A stretch of 64,000 nt of DNA, taken from positions 49,191,762 through 49,255,761 of the forward strand of contig NC_053042.1 in NCBI RefSeq assembly GCF_003473485.1. The letters are read 5' to 3'. The notes beneath the pieces were generated by a model. That model was not told the origin of the DNA. It saw nothing but the letters and a program-made list of their open reading frames with translations, and did no database searches. This document shows positions 23,945 through 36,667 of this stretch, piece after piece. The position numbers were made by a program, and so were the translations under genes. Position 1 is the stretch's first letter. Each line of letters opens with the position of its first letter. Source of the DNA: Medicago truncatula. Lineage: Eukaryota; Streptophyta; Magnoliopsida; Fabales; Fabaceae.

Positions 23945-25376
23945 AAGGTTTAATGCATCATCCGGTCCCTTAACTTATTTTATTTTTCAGTTTGGTTCCT
24001 TAACTATCAAATGTCTCAACTTGGTCTCATAACTCTTCTGCCATTACCTATTTTGGTCCACTTTGTTAATTTTTAACCCTAAATGTCTAAGGTGAACCAA
24101 CATTATAGACGGTACATTATATATCTTAGTAGATTTTTAATTTTAACTCTTTGATCTTTTGTCTATAAATGAGAACAGTTAGATCATACATGTCTATTGT
24201 ATCGTTTAGCGAACCGCCAACAACCAATTTTTTTCCCTTTCTTCATCTTCTTCCTTTCATTTCTTCATCATCTTCAACAACATCTACATATACCATCATC
24301 GATCTTCAACCATTAAAACCCGTAAATAAAATAAAAATTATCATCTTTAAAACAATAAAATTAAATTCTTCATCATATTTATCTTGAAATAAACCCATGC
24401 AAAGAAATTCATCAACAACAACCATATAAAACATAAAAGAAAAAATCATCTTCTCAACATCATCCTTAACAAAACAAACCAACTGACAAATTTGAAATAA
24501 AACAAAATATCATCTTTAACTCTTCACAAAACAAAACCCATTTCTCAAAACCCATTTGAAATTCAAAATCCATCACCATTATATAATAACTCATCTTCAA
24601 CAACAGTGAAATTCTTTTTTCTCTATTCCAACAACAATTTCATCTTTCGGAATTCAAAATTCAAAATTCAAAATTTTCAATTCTCACAATTTCTCAGAAT
24701 TCGAAATTCCTATTTCTCACAATTTAATTTTTTGCGGTATACAAATTTGAAAATGAAGAAGATTGTTCTTTCCTCATAATTCGAAAAACAACACAAGGTT
24801 TTTTCTTCTTCTTCATTTTTATGTTTATGGATATACGATGAATGATTTTACAATAGAAGTGAAAATTTTGAAAGTTATTTATGAAAGGAACAAGAAGAGG
24901 AAACCACTAACCACACAAGGATAATAATAGAGATCGAAACTTTGGTGATTTTGTTTCTGCATTTGGATAAGATTATTAGAAGATGAAGAAGATTTTTGTT
25001 GGAGAATATGAAAATTGTTAAAAAAAAAAATGGCGTTGCTGCATGTGAGAGAGATGAAGGGTGGATGTGGGTGATAAATTGATTTTCTTTTTTTGGGTTT
25101 AAAGTTGATTATTTAAGGGTTTTTTCAGGTGTTTTTTTTTTTTTTTTTATGAATGTTGATGAAGATGAAGAAAAATAAAAAGATTAGATGTTGGTGGTTC
25201 AATGTTGTATACAATGGACTTACAATCAAACGGTTGAAATCAAATAAAAAAAATAGTTGACATTAAAATGCTAACGGAAAGGATTGAAATATGTAACAGA
25301 AGAATGCATAAGGAGAAAATAAAATAAGTTAAGGGATTAGCGGATGTTAAATTAAAGGACCGAACCGCGTTTTGTA
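23945..25376. mobile_element. Inverted-repeat element with TC/GA-rich interior
   Basis: The left end (CATCCGGTCCCTTAACTTAT) matches, inverted, the right end (ATAAGTTAAGGGATTAGCGG). Outer flanks share the GGTCC(C)TTAA / TTAAAGGACCG pattern. The interior carries CTTCTTCATCTTC-rich sequence on the left and GAAGATGAAGA-rich sequence on the right, consistent with long, decayed inverted arms. No transposase ORF. The boundaries are approximate. Confidence 0.5.
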
Positions 25377-26599
25377 CATCCGTACTAAGAAGAAAAACAT
25401 GATGGTCACGTACGTTCCCACATGATGTGGTTTGAATATTTCCGCTAGGTAATTCCTGCTCGGAGTGATGGATCTTACTCTTCTTCACTGTCCCTTTCTC
25501 TATTGAAGAAGGGTAAGGTTGTATTAATTATTTGTTCTTTACAAAAGAAAACGACATAACGTGTAAGATGCATTTTGTTCTGATTGGTGTCTAAGTACAT
25601 CCCAGGAAATGATATTTTGCTTCACACACGATTTTTTACTATTCAAAATCACCTTTTATGATATGTAAAATGTACATAATTTTTTATGTAGAATATATAA
25701 TTGATATGTTAAAAGAAATTTGTTGGTTATTATTATTTATTTATGGATATAGATCAAGGTGAGTGTTAAGATGGAACATTTAAAAATTATTGTCCAAGTC
25801 TTTCTTAAAAAAAAAAAAATATTATTGTCCAAGTCCATTGTGTACCAATTTCAGGGTTTACTTTATGCTATTAAGGACCAATTTTATTTATTTTTCAACT
25901 TTGAGATAAAGTTTATTAGACGACAATTGTTCATACTTTAGTTAAGGTGACATGTTCTTGGGTTAGTCATCGTATTTTTGAGTTTATTTCTACTTGTATT
26001 TAACCATTTCTTATTAATAATATGAGTTAAGTTTGTTTCTGTAAAAAGAGGAAGTCTGTTGTGGATCAATGTTTAAAACTATCAGAAATGTTAAAAACAT
26101 TTTTTCGAAGTAAAAATTCTTGACGGTCCTATATTTACGGTTAAAATAGTGACATGATTGACATCGGTTGAATACGAGTTATATATTTATCTTTTGTCGT
26201 TTTAATCAAACACAATAAAGTCATTATCCCAATGACAAAAATGAGGATAACCATTAACTTACGCTTTCAAAGAGCGCTTATGTAATCGTAGTAATGTAAT
26301 TCTTGTTGTTGAAATTACAATTGAAATATGTTTATATTAAATTTAGAGTTAATTAAGTAAATGATTAAATAACAAATTTTTTGTCCCTAATTAACGACAT
26401 AAATAAAATTAACAAGGGACATAGATTTGGATCGTATCTCACCTAGTTGTTGTTGCAGTATCTTAGAAATCATCGCTTTCAATTTTTATTGATGCATTTT
26501 TTTTTTTTTGGAAAAAGTTGTTGTTGTGCAGGCTAAGATTGAAGCATTAACCGCTGAAATTAAGTTGAAATTTTTTGAACAAAGATTATAAAATAAAAG
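25377..26599. other. Gene-free stretch
   Basis: No supportable gene. A short frame near 26,530-26,590 reads AKIEALTAEIKLKFFEQRL, which may belong with the small ORF just downstream. Confidence 0.4.
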
Positions 26600-26722
26600 A
26601 TGGAGCACATGGAGCGAATGTTTGGGAATTTAATGTATAACCAGATCTCTTCCATTCAACCAAAAGGAGAGGGTGATAATGGAAACGATGAGATTGGTGG
26701 CGATATGAATGATAAAATTTAG
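26600..26722 (+). pseudogene. Possible transposase C-terminal fragment (40 aa)
   Basis: A short ORF, MEHMERMFGNLMYNQISS..., ends at TAG 26720. It follows another Glu/Lys-rich stretch (26,533-26,590) ended by a stop codon. Coiled-coil-like C-termini of this kind occur in plant Ptta/En-Spm (CACTA) transposase-type proteins. The assignment is a guess from composition only; it could equally be a fragment of an unrelated gene. Confidence 0.25.
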
Positions 26723-26869
26723 CTTGGTTACTTGTATTTATGTACTTCTTTGTTAGATCAAACATTACTATCTTTTCATATTTTGAACAACTTTATAGTT
26801 TGATGATATCTTGTGGTGGACTTTCTTTTTTGTGTTAATGCTCTGATTTCTAAGAGACAAAAATTAGAG

Positions 26870-27326
26870 CAAATCAACACTATTGAACATGTTCTTACAC
26901 ACCATTTGTTTTTACACTAATAATACCCATCTAAATCAAGACATAATTCCAACCAATGCCAAAAAATGCACACTCTAAAAACAAGTGTTCATAAATTTCA
27001 AATAAACCGCATTCACTTACACAATGTAGATTCATAGAAGTTGCGACATAGAGTATTATATTATCTTTTGTAAAAAAAAACTAATAAAAATAAAATCAGA
27101 GAGAAGAGGACCACCATGTCGTAGTCCCCTTCGTACGAAAAATCATTTAGTAGGAATCTCACTAACAAATACTAAAATACTAGCTGAACTAACACACTTC
27201 GTAATCCATCTCCTATATCTAGACTAAAAACTTGATATCTTCATCCTTGAGTTACCTCTAATTCATTGATCCATAAGCCTTTTCGAAGTTAGTTTTCACA
27301 ATGACCTTTCTGAGTATATTCACTAA
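26870..27326 (-). pseudogene. LINE remnant, minus strand (RT and zf-RVT pieces), split by a solo LTR
   Basis: Reverse-strand reading around 27,050-26,940 gives CVSECGLFEIYEHLFLECAF, the zf-RVT zinc-binding signature of plant L1-type LINE ORF2. Around 27,300-27,250 it gives VIVKTNFEKAYGSMN, which matches the reverse-transcriptase motif FEKAYDSVN. The two parts are much closer together than in an intact element, so there is an internal deletion, and several stops are present. The reading resumes beyond the solo LTR at 29,530-29,555 (RKLAKVLV). The element is dead. Confidence 0.7.
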
Positions 27327-29529
27327 TGTAACACCCTCTTGGAATTATTTGATTTATTTGATTGTTTTAATAGGTTTAGAATATATTTATATGATTATGT
27401 GATTTATTAAGTGGCTTATTATATTATTTAATAGAATAAGATTTGAAAATAAAATAATATTGAGTTTAGGGGTTGTTATGAGATTTTAGAGAGTTTGGGG
27501 GGAGAAACCGAAATAAGATAAGATAGATGGAGTTATATAAATAGGAGAGACCTAGGTTTAGAAAACATTACGCACGTACAATCGTTTTTGGAGAAAAGGG
27601 AGAAAAAGCCAAGAGAAGGGAGAATCATTTAGAGTCTGCGATTTTCACTTTCTAAGGTAAGGGTGGGACTAACATTCAATCTTCTTAAGCCTATGATTCT
27701 AAATTTGTGATTTAACATGTTGTTGTTCTTAGGTTGGATAATTGGGATTAGGTTTTGATTATTGATTTTTGAATTGAAAAGTGCAGAAACCATCGAAATT
27801 GTGTTAAGAATTGATGTTCAGGTTGTAGAATAATCATAGGTTAAGTTTCCTATCAAATTTGGGTAGATGAAATTTGGTTTTTTTGGGTGAAAAATGTGCA
27901 GAAATCGTAACAGCAAGGGAAAAACTCGCTAGGATTTCGCTATTAGCGAAACTCCCTGTAACTATTTCGCTATTAGCTCACTTTTCGCTATCAGCGAAAT
28001 TGCCCGGTGACAGCATACCCTGTTTTATGTTCTTGCGTCTTTTTCACACGTTTCTGTTTTGAATTGGCATTTGGTGTAAACATGAAAGTTGTAGATAATT
28101 TTGTTAGCTTTCCAATGACTTTGGTTTGACTTGAAAATGATTTTTAGTTTTTGAGTTATGATGAAAATACTCCAAGGAGGTCTTGGTGAAATTCAGCATA
28201 ACCGTTTCTAAATTAATCCAAAACTTATGGGATAATACCAACCCTCAAAACTAGAAGTGCTATGAGTTCAATTAAGGTGTTTAAGCGTATTTAACCCATG
28301 TTGTGAGTTGATCCTTGGGGTAGGAATGAGGGTTGAATATAATATTACTGATGATCTGTGAAGCTATTATAATATGATTTAATGTTGATAGTAATGTAAT
28401 ATATTTGTATATGCATTATGTGAATTATATAAGATGTTAAAGTTGATGTTGATTATGATTTGATGTTCTTATATTGTGATATAATTGTATATGCATTACT
28501 TGAATTATATGTTAATAATTGAGACGTTGTTGACTTGCATTTGGTATTATTATGTCATGCTGTTTTTGCATACTGCCTATGTTGCTGTTGTTATTTAACT
28601 AAGCTGCATGAGTCGGTCTAAGATGTTGAATATGATGATGTTCCAAATTATTGGATTAATATAAGAGGTTGTCGAATTAAGATGTTTTAAGAGGTCGAGT
28701 CCATGCATTAGCATTCATTGTTGGGGGCTTGATGCCTTGGAAGTATAATAATACTCAAATAGCGATTGGGGCTTGATGCTCTGGAAGTATAATAATACTC
28801 AAATAGCGATTGGAGCTTGATGCTCTGGAAGTATAATAATACTCAAATAGCGATTGAAACTTGATGCCCCGTATTGGTACCACATGCATATAATAGGTCT
28901 AAGTTGCATAGTCGAGTTAGAGTCGCATTTGTCGAGTCAAGGATGTTTATGTTGATAATTTGTGAAGTTGTAATTGTTTATACAAACTATGATTGAAGTG
29001 TTAAATGATATATTGTTATCTATAAAGAATGTTAAGATGCTTTGATGTTGATTAAATATAATTGTTGAATTATATGCTTAATATTATTGTTTTGTGAAAT
29101 CTCACCCCTTCTGCTTGGAAATGTTGCTCTTCGTATGAGTAACTTGCAGGTGATCGAGTTTAAGTTGCTGTTAGATTGCTGTCGTGAGTGGATTTCTCAC
29201 GTGTGTCTTAGGTGCTCTGATACGTAACAGGATGGGAACTTTGTTATTGTTTTTCTATTCCTTATGTATTGTTTTTGAAGATTTATGACTATGTTTTTAA
29301 GATTGGATTTTTATGAGACATTTACGAAGAGGCCTTCGTGCCAAAGACTGTTTTAGTTATTGAATAAATTCCGCTGCGAAGTATTTAAAGATTTTGTTAT
29401 TTAATTTTAAAGGATAAATAGTTATTTATTCAGTTTATGATTTTAAGAAAAGAATGTGACATTCCGTTTATGTTGAAAAACTCTGTTTATTTATGCGAAA
29501 TTTTTATGTTGGAAAAACGGGGTGTTACA
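27327..29529. mobile_element. Solo LTR of a Ty3/Gypsy-type retrotransposon, 5-bp target duplication
   Basis: The segment starts TGTAACACCC and ends GGGGTGTTACA and is flanked by ACTAA on both sides (27322-27326 and 29530-29534). It is 2,203 bp with no internal domain, so it is a solo LTR formed by LTR-LTR recombination. A TATA-like TATATAAATAG lies at 27534-27544 (plus orientation). TGTAACACCC termini are usual for chromovirus-type Gypsy LTRs; that lineage call is inference. It contains a 44-bp tandem repeat and palindromic TTCGCTATTAGCGAAA motifs. Confidence 0.88.
28725..28856. repeat. Three tandem 44-bp repeats inside the solo LTR
   Basis: The unit GGCTTGATGCTCTGGAAGTA + TAATAATACTCAAATAGCGA + TTGG is present three times with one or two differences, followed by a partial fourth copy (CTTGATGCCCC). 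Confidence 0.85.
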
Positions 29530-29554
29530 ACTAACACTTTAGCTAACTTTCTAT

Positions 29555-31215
29555 GAGTGAATAGGCAAAAAAAAAAAAAAAACATGAAATTGAAAGTTTC
29601 GTCAAAAACCCCCATGATTTTTAAAAAACTTCAAAACTCCCATAAAATTGTCAAACGTTAGTCAATTACCCCCTCCGTTTGTTTGGGCTATTAAACCCTT
29701 TGACATGACATTTATATGTACATGTGGCATCTCCATGTGGGCTAAACTGTATGCCACGTCAGAGGAGTAAATGACTATTTTTTTTTTTAAAAAATTGTTG
29801 CTTTCTTTATCTTCTTCCTTCCACATCTTCATCTTCTTCAACATCACCTTCATCAATATTCATAAAAAAAATCCATAATTGTTTTATAGGAAACAACAAC
29901 CATCAACACCACCACCATCATCTCAATGCATTCTACCAACAATTCTAATTTCTCATACATAGGACAAACCCTCAAAATTTGCATCATCAATCAAAATGAT
30001 TAGAACACAATAATGAACCAAATCATTTTGGCTTGTTCTGCCCGATGAATTGGCTAAGCATGTTGTTTCTGAGGGTACCAAAGCTGTGACCAAATTCACA
30101 AGCTCTTAGATTTGAGATCTTGTTTACTATAGGTTGTTAATGGGTCACTGTGTATGTATTGAACTGATTGGATCTTGTTTATCCTTTTTGTTAATGAAAA
30201 TGGTGGAATTAATAATCCTTTTTGTCTAATATAATTGTGCTAGTTTATGTTTTATCTGTTTGGACCAGAGTAACCAAGATTCAACCTCTTTGTACTATTT
30301 GAAATTGCTGCCTTTTTTCTTTCTTTAACAATATGAAATGTATGTTTGGTTTAATGTTTCCTCCATATCAGTGTTTGTCAAACCGGGGTTTTTTATATGA
30401 ATTCCACAAGTTTCTAAGTGTAACTTCACTTTTGCTTTTGTTGAAGAAAATGATAATAATATTGAATTTCAGAAGTATTTGTTTGGTAGAACTTTATGTT
30501 CTTTATGTTTTATAGATTGAACCAAATTAATAAATATTTGACAACTTTTCTTCCTTTAATACTGTTGGGTTTTGTAGCATGCACATTGAGATGATGGTGA
30601 CGGTGTTGATGGTTGTTGTTTTCTAAAAAAAAAATATAAATTTTTTTTTTTATGAATATTGATGAAGATGAAGATGTGGAAGGAAGAAGATGAAGAAAGC
30701 AACAAAAAAAACTAGTCATTACATGTCACAGGGTTTAACAGCCCAAACAAACAGGGGAGGGGGGAACGTAATTGACTAACGTTTGACAATTTCAAGGTTT
30801 TTTTTTTTAAGTTTCTTAAAAATTAGGTTTTTTTTTTTACGAAACTTCCAATTTCGGGGGGAGGTGTGTGTGTATGGTGTTGTTTGTCTATTTACTCAAC
30901 TTTTTATACAGCAGAGGAGGGAACGTAATTGACTAACGTTTGACAATTTCAAGGTTTTTTTTTTAAGTTTCTTAAAAATTAGGTTTTTTTTTACGAAACT
31001 TCCAATTTCGGGGGGGAGGTGTGTGTATGGTGTTGTTTGTCTATTTACTCAACTTTTTATAGAGCAGAGGAGGGAACGTAATTGACTAACATTTGACAAT
31101 TTCAATTTTTTTATTTTAAGTTTCTTAAAAATTAAGTTTTTTTTTACGAAACTTCCAACTTCAGGAGGAGGTGTGTGTGCAGTGTTGTTTGTCTATTTAC
31201 TCAACTTTTTATACA
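29555..31215. mobile_element. Inverted-repeat transposon with a triplicated right terminus
   Basis: The left arm (GAGTGAATAGGCAAA, GAAAGTTTCGTCAAAAACCC, TTGTCAAACGTTAGTCAATT, TTTGTTTGGGCTATTAAACC, then TTCCACATCTTCATCTTCTT) is inverted in the right arm (30,640-30,905). The last about 155 bp of the right arm (GGGAACGTAATTGACTAACG ... GTCTATTTACTCAACTTTTT) are repeated in tandem at about 30,755, 30,913 and 31,068. No transposase is recognised. The left boundary abuts the LINE remnant. Confidence 0.65.
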
Positions 31216-32183
31216 CAACAAACTAGGGAAATATGCCCAATATCACTAAGTTTTTATGATTGTACTTTTAAAATGAACACAATGGATGTCTAATTCGTAC
31301 CTTTAACCAATATAAATTTCAAAAAATCAATCAATTGAAAATTAATCTTTACCCAGCATAACATAATTAGAATAAAGTGACATTGTAAGCTGTAAATAGT
31401 TTTACATTGTCATCTAATAAAAATAATTTATTTTGCAACTATAAAGGAACATTATTTGTATCAATTGCACGATAAAATTAAGCTTTAGATATTTCGGTGG
31501 TTATAAGTGAAATTCGTTACCTTTTCTTTTGACTACCATTCTTGATGGTTTAACCCAATTATATGCTTGTGAGTTATAACTTAATTTGTAATTTTTTTTC
31601 ATTGTCTTTTTTCTTCGACTTTGTAATCTTCTGACCTAGCCTTTTCTTTTTGACACACATTGTGCTGGGAAGTTTAGGTCTTCTGATAATCTAATCTATT
31701 TTAACTTCTTAAAAAAAGTTTACAAGAGTATGGGGATGTATAATGTTACATACATCTTGTTTGAACTCTAACAAAATAACCTACTAAAATATGCATAGTT
31801 CAAAATTTTAATGGACAACGTCTTTTTTTAATGCTACACAAATAATACAAATAAAAATATAAATGATATTAAATGACATATCAAAAAAATATTTGTCATT
31901 TAAAATATTTTCATTTGTATGCGTCCAAATATTTATGATTAGAGGGGTGGTGGCTAATGAATCTTGGAGAAAGAACGACGTGTCAAGCATCTAGATGAAA
32001 AGAGAAAGATTTCGATAAGCATCGTACGTTGATTAGGTAGTTAGAGGATCTGTAAGTTTACACACCGTGTATCTCACCTACGAGGAAGCTCGCTCGTGTC
32101 TGCTGTGTGCTTTTAACTACCATTTTCCACTTTCCACTTTCCACTTTCATAATCACTTTCCACAAACACAAACATAGAAGAAG
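31216..32183. other. Intergenic plus promoter and leader of the cytochrome b561 gene
   Basis: No ORF is supported. The final 100-150 bp contain repeated CTTTCCAC units (32,125-32,165), probably in the 5' leader. No convincing TATA box. Confidence 0.4.
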
Positions 32184-35100
32184 ATGGCGTTAGGTGTACC
32201 TGCTGTTCCCTTCACTTACGTTGCTCATCTTCTTGGTATTGTCGCCATCGTTTTGGTCTTGTTCTGGAACTTACACTTCAGAGGTGGTTTGGCTTGGAAT
32301 TCTGACAACAAAGCTCAAATCTTCAATGTACTCTCCAATCTCTCTCCCTGTTTGTTTCTATTCAATTCAATGTTATTTACTTTCTCAATTTCATTCAACT
32401 TTCTTTCGAGTACTCTGCATAGCTTTTTGAATTATGAACCACTTGTCTAATTTTCATTTTATTTTTTGTTTCTATGTGATTGTTGAAAGCTAGAACTTTG
32501 AGATGAAAGTTCTTTCCAGATTTTTCTCACCTATTAGTCGAACTAGTCAATAATAAATGGTGTTTATACGCAGTAAAAAGTGGGGTTTATTATGTAATTA
32601 ATTGATTTAAATAATTTTTAATTACTTAAAGATAAATTAAGCTACAGTTTTTGTTTTCTTTCTGAATGGAAGCTAGTTGTACAGTTGAATTATTCTATGG
32701 TACTATTTTGACTATTAAATTGTATCTCTGCTTTCAAAATACTTTATCAAGTCTGATATGATTCATTCATTGCAAATCAGTTTATTATTTCGCCAAAAAA
32801 AGTAAATCAGTTTACTACTATTAAAGAAAAACAAAAAAATCTTAACGTGGTGCATGTATCTCTTGTGATATTATTGTATACTTTATGAGGCTGTCCGGCC
32901 CGTTCCTACTGCAACTTGTAATAAATAAAATAAGAGATATTGTTTTTAATTTAAAAGTTATTAGCATCATTATAGTTGTCCAATTCTTTTTGTAAATTTG
33001 GTCTTGTTTTTATAAAAAAGTATCAGAGAAGGATAGAGAATTGATTTTTTTTACTACTATTGTTTTCTATATGTGGAGTTTTCACTCTATGGTTCAAACA
33101 AATTTTAGGGTCAAAGAAGTTTTTTTAGTCGTCTTTAATATTATTTGTTCAAGTCAGAAAATATATGTTTGATTATTGGCCCCATTCCGTACCCACTTCT
33201 TTGGAATTTTATAATTAAACATGATGGGCTTATTGACAACATACTTATCTGTTCATTTGAATGAAAAATGAATTTTCCTGTAGTGCCGGCTCAAGCACTA
33301 GATATGGATAAAATAAATCATACTTTTGATACTTTTCAATTCTGTTCTTAGTTTTGTCAAGATTGTCCACTAGTGCTATTATTGGCTTTTGAATTATCTA
33401 TTCTCAATGATGTTAAATTAAGACAGTGAAATTGCTTATTTTCTAGTTCAAGTGAATTTGAGTTAGGAAATTTGAAGTGTCTTGCACTTATAAGCAATTG
33501 ACCATGTGATTTTCATATGTCTCTTTCCTTTAGATTCAAATTAATATATGATCATTTTGATTAGGTGGTTTGTAATTTTAAAAAACTGATATTCAGAGAT
33601 GTGTTCCTTCCAATTTAAATAATCATATTAAGTCTTGACCAAAAAAAAAAATCATATTAAGTCCTGATATTTTATCATGCATTATGAAGTCAAAGAAATG
33701 TAGGATGAATAATTTATTAGGCAAATTGATTAATATCATATAATATTATTCACTTGCTGTTAATCACAAAAATATTCAAAGAAAAGTATTTATTTTTTAG
33801 CTCTGATATATCATTTGTGATTTCCCTAACATATATTTTTTCTTAATTCAGCTTCATCCTGTTCTTATGCTTATTGGATTAATAATAATTGGAGGTGAAG
33901 GTAAGCAAAATAAGTTCACACTTCATATGTTACTGCTTTACGAGTCATTTGCTATAGTGGATTTTTGTTGACCTACAAGCTGATTCATAAAATAAAAATT
34001 GCAGCTATTATAAGTTACAAATCTCTTCCATTGAAGAAGGAAGTAAAGAAATTGATACACCTTGTACTCCACGCCCATGCATTAGTACTTGGAATAATTG
34101 GAATTTGTGCTGCGTTCAAGAATCACAATGAAAGCGGGATTGCCAATCTGTACAGCTTACATTCATGGCTTGGAATCGGGGTTATTTCCCTTTATGGCAT
34201 TCAGGTAAACTATTTGATAGTACTAGTATTGTCTAGTTGAAAGCAGGATATGATTATATGGTCTCTTATTGCCATTAGCGCTGCTGTTTACTGTGAATGC
34301 ATCAGTGTTGTCAAATTGACGCCATCGCCATGGCATGGCACTGTGACAGTGGATTCTATGTCAGCTAGCTGCCATAGTCAGTAAGGACAAAAAATTGATT
34401 ATTTGAAATCGATAGAATGAGAAAAGTTGATTACAACGAGTATAGGATACACTTTATATAGTGGGCCTAACTATATTAACAGATCTTAACTAATTAATTT
34501 GCAACTAATGCTAGCCAACTTGTAAGTTGTATGTAACTATCTTTATCAAACTCTAATCACTTATAACAATCTCAAACTATATCTTATACTATTAGGACTT
34601 GAGTTAGGTAGTTATGATCAATTATTAAGTTATGTACGAGTAGGGCTGACAATGAACCGAACCAACTTGAAAATAGTTCGAAACTCGATTCGATAATTAT
34701 CTCGTTGAACTTGGTTCATGAACCAAATGAGTTGAACTTGAGCGGAAAATTAAGTTCATTAACTAAATGAGATGAACATTAGCTATATATGGTTCGACTC
34801 GTTTGGTTCATAAACTAACTCGATTATATATATATATATATCTTAAACTTCAATCCTTCAAACAAAAAATCTCTTAAACTTAACTGTTCTTTTAAAAAAA
34901 GAAAGATATATATCAACCTATTTCCAACGTAACTTAAATCAATTCCTTCTTGACTCTTCGACTTTCCTTTTAAAAAATTAAAAATCACTTTTAAATTCAG
35001 TATTTAGAATACCATACACCTCTTTCCAATGTGTAGAATTTGTCATTAAGATGTTAACATTGAACCTTTATTGTACTCTCACTTCCAAAATATTAATTTA

Positions 35101-36474
35101 CTCTCCTTTCCCTAACATGGAAAAGATGCTCTCGTCTCTCACTCTCTGCATACTGTTCCAAACTTTTCCTCTCCTTTTCTCCAAATTTTGATGCCCATTA
35201 TCTCTTTGCAAATCCTTCAGAATCATCAACTAAGTTACGTCTGTAATTAGAGATGAACATTATTTCTTCTTCATTTTATGATTTCAATAATCACTCAACT
35301 TTATAGATAAAGGTTTTCTCTACCTATAATTTATAATCTATTCATAATGGTTGCTCTTCATTTCATTACTTTCTTAATTTTGTTTTGATGATGTTCGATT
35401 AAAAGAGAGTAGGAATCAATATTGGTGGAAATAAGCAATGATTCTTGTTGAAATTGAATCCCCGTATAGAAATTAATCTAAACAAGATAATATGATTTTG
35501 TAGAAATTTATCTCGGATAATCACATACGTTGGATCAAAATATGCATGTTTGTTGTACTCATTTTTCTAATCTATGTAATGTTATTGTGTTCTTGCTCAA
35601 AATACCGTGCAGGTGTAGAGCTTGTTCCGTCAAAGATCTCTATAATTTTGACCTTTTTTTAACAAAAAAAAAATGAATTTTGAATGTGATTTGAACAAAT
35701 GAACTGAACTTAACGAGCTGAATTGAACTATTCGCGAACTTTAAACGAACCGAACTCGAGCTGAAAAAAAAGTCCGTGTCGAACTCAAACCGAGTTTCGA
35801 GCTGAACTAATCCTTATCGAGTCGAGTCGAGCTCATACAGATTCGACTCGACTCGACTCATTTCCAGCCCTATATACGAGTTCTTCAGTTACTTCTCTAT
35901 TAATTTGTTACTCTCTCCCCATGAAGAGGATAATATTAGATAAACAGAAAATTAAGAGAAGGAACTGACTCATAACCAAATCAATAATCGTAGTAAATAA
36001 CTAACCAACTAACTTGATTATCTAAGTAATCACCAGGCATAAACACAAAGTGCAAACAATTGAAAATCCGAACTTGGCTTATCCAAATGAATTATTTGAT
36101 TTGACATCATGCTATATTAGAACACAATTATCTTTCAATTTTCCTAACATATTGTATTTTATTTTTTATACCTACAGTGGATATTTGGGTTTGTGGTATT
36201 TTTCTACCCTGGCGGGAGTTCAGAGTTAAGACGTGAGTCAGTTCCATGGCACGTGTTATTTGGGCTGTTTGTGTATATTTTGGCTCTCGCCACTTCTTCT
36301 CTTGGGTTTCTCGAGAAGCTCACATTCCTGGAGAGTTCAGGAGTTGCAAAATACGGGGCTGAAGCTTTACTTGTCAACTTCAATGCTATAATCACAATCT
36401 TATTTGGTACCTTTGTTGTATTATCTGCCATATCTCAAGCTCCTCCGGCTGCTGATGACTACGCACCCATATAG
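32184..36474 (+). CDS. CYB561: Transmembrane cytochrome b561 (ascorbate-dependent ferrireductase)
   Basis: The model is join(32184..32327, 33852..33900, 34005..34204, 36178..36474), all GT-AG, 229 aa. It is a six-helix di-heme b561 protein without a DOMON domain. It moves electrons from cytosolic ascorbate across the tonoplast or another endomembrane to monodehydroascorbate or ferric chelates. Heme-ligand His residues are at the expected spacing: H50 (LHPVLM), H83 (KLIHL), H117 (SLHSWLG) and H156 (PWH). The SLHSWLG motif and the AIISYKSLPLKK segment are characteristic of the family. The sequence is closer to Arabidopsis ACYB-1 (At5g38630 type) than to ACYB-2, judged from remembered family features. 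The length matches the usual 220-240 aa. A hAT-like element sits in intron 3. No premature stops. Confidence 0.93.
34641..35872. mobile_element. hAT-like element in intron 3 of the cytochrome b561 gene
   Basis: The left end is TAGGGCTGACAATGAACCGA; the right end, reverse-complemented, is TAGGGCTGGAAATGAGTCGA. Flanks are TGTACGAG and TATACGAG (8 bp, one mismatch), as expected for an older hAT insertion. Sub-terminal regions carry many GTTCG/CGAAC and GAGTCGA motifs in inverted orientation. It is 1,232 bp with no transposase. Confidence 0.75.
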
Positions 36475-36667
36475 ATTTCACTTGGCAATGGCATCATGTT
36501 TTTATGAATTTATTAAGTTAAGTAATATCACGTCTGCTGTTGTAAGTTTGTTGTACTTGGGACTAAGGGAATACGATCTGTTTATATGGTTGGACTCGGC
36601 TTGTATTTGATATTCAATAGTATCCACGAAACATGAAATTATATTGATTTGGATCGGTATAACTTGG

